Origin: Gemmatimonadota bacterium
GTDB taxonomy: Bacteria > Gemmatimonadota > Gemmatimonadetes > Longimicrobiales > Longimicrobiaceae
Assembly: GCA_019348265.1 (NCBI GenBank)
Contig: JAHWJV010000264.1
Coordinates: 1-5,328, forward strand
Length of the DNA: 5,328 bases
Reading direction: 5' to 3'
In this document: piece by piece, positions 5,101 through 5,328 of the stretch
Layout: each line of letters opens with the position of its first letter
Position numbering within the stretch: position 1 is the first letter of the stretch
Translations under genes and position numbers: made by a program
The notes under the pieces: model-generated
Database searches by the model: none
What the model saw: only the letters and a program-made list of their open reading frames with translations
Told to the model about the DNA's origin: nothing

Positions 5101-5328
5101 CTTTCATTGCCCTTCACTTCTGCCTCTACACCGTGATCACCGCGTTCAACTCGGCCTATGACCAAGACGAGGGGCCGGTCAGCGGCATGTTGCACCCGCC
5201 TGCGGTGCCGCCGGGCCTGCTCGCCTTTTCAATGCTGCTCCAGTTGGGGGGAGCGGTGATCGCGGCTTATGTCGGGCCATGGTTCCTGGCCATCTACGTC
5301 GCCATTGCGCTGCTTGCCGCGGCCTACA
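5085..5328 (+). CDS. UbiA-family prenyltransferase fragment, 5' part missing, runs off the window
   Basis: The frame encodes W-A-A-A-F-I-A-L-H-F followed by NSAYDQDEGPVSG (bases 5148-5186), then hydrophobic segments LLAFSMLLQLGGAVIAA and FLAIYVAIALLAAAY. The NxxxD motif after a transmembrane helix, followed by a short loop and two more helices, is the first prenyl-diphosphate/Mg-binding region of UbiA-type membrane prenyltransferases. These attach isoprenoid chains to aromatic or tetrapyrrole acceptors. The acceptor cannot be told from this piece. The third acidic position of NxxxDxxxD is Gly here. Upstream the frame stays open to a stop at 5016-5018 but contains no ATG, GTG or TTG before the homology begins, and about 40-60 N-terminal residues expected for the family are missing. 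The gene is therefore broken or artificially joined at about 5085-5095. Confidence 0.75.

Noticed and set aside
4376..5161. Plus-strand open frame of 261 codons opposite fliD
   Set aside because: It mirrors the fliD coding frame, lacks any recognisable domain and has no ribosome binding site. FliD on the minus strand has clear family motifs.

Overview
The window is GC-rich bacterial DNA (stretches of low-complexity AT are rare, and G/C dominates third codon positions). It holds the end of a sensor kinase gene, a run of late flagellar genes on the minus strand, and a fragment of an unrelated membrane enzyme. The flagellar set, with FliD, FliS, FlgM and a near-consensus sigma-28 promoter, points to a motile bacterium with a proteobacterial-type FliA/FlgM checkpoint. 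The gene mix, the kinase family and the heptamer intergenic repeats would fit Gemmatimonadota or a similar GC-rich phylum. That placement is an inference from memory, not a search result.

Layout. 1-1557 (+): 3' part of a hybrid histidine kinase (PAS tail, HisKA, HATPase, two receiver domains), cut by the left window edge. 1558-1730: intergenic region between convergent genes. It contains two heptamer repeat arrays in opposite orientation and, between them, a clear rho-independent terminator acting on the minus strand. 1731-5076 (-): in transcription order, fliD (5'-truncated), a small helical chaperone-like gene, fliS, a second small helical chaperone-like gene overlapping fliS by 4 nt, flgM, and a CheZ-like gene. 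5085-5328 (+): an interior piece of a UbiA-family prenyltransferase that also lacks its 5' end.

How the genes fit together. FliD is the filament cap. FliS is the flagellin chaperone. The two small coiled-coil proteins beside it look like FliT/FlgN-class export chaperones. FlgM is the anti-sigma factor that holds FliA (sigma-28) until the hook-basal body can export it. A sigma-28 promoter sits just upstream of flgM and a strong terminator lies after the CheZ-like gene, so flgM and the CheZ-like gene form a complete short transcription unit under the control of the sigma factor that FlgM inhibits.

The two most unusual points are these. (1) At about 5085-5095, fliD and the ubiA-like gene meet head to head and each lacks its 5' part, which means a rearrangement breakpoint or an assembly chimera. 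(2) A 165-bp intergenic block is bounded by near-perfect 14-nt inverted heptamer repeats that enclose the flagellar terminator. I found no CRISPR array, tRNA, rRNA, transposase or clearly new defence-type system.
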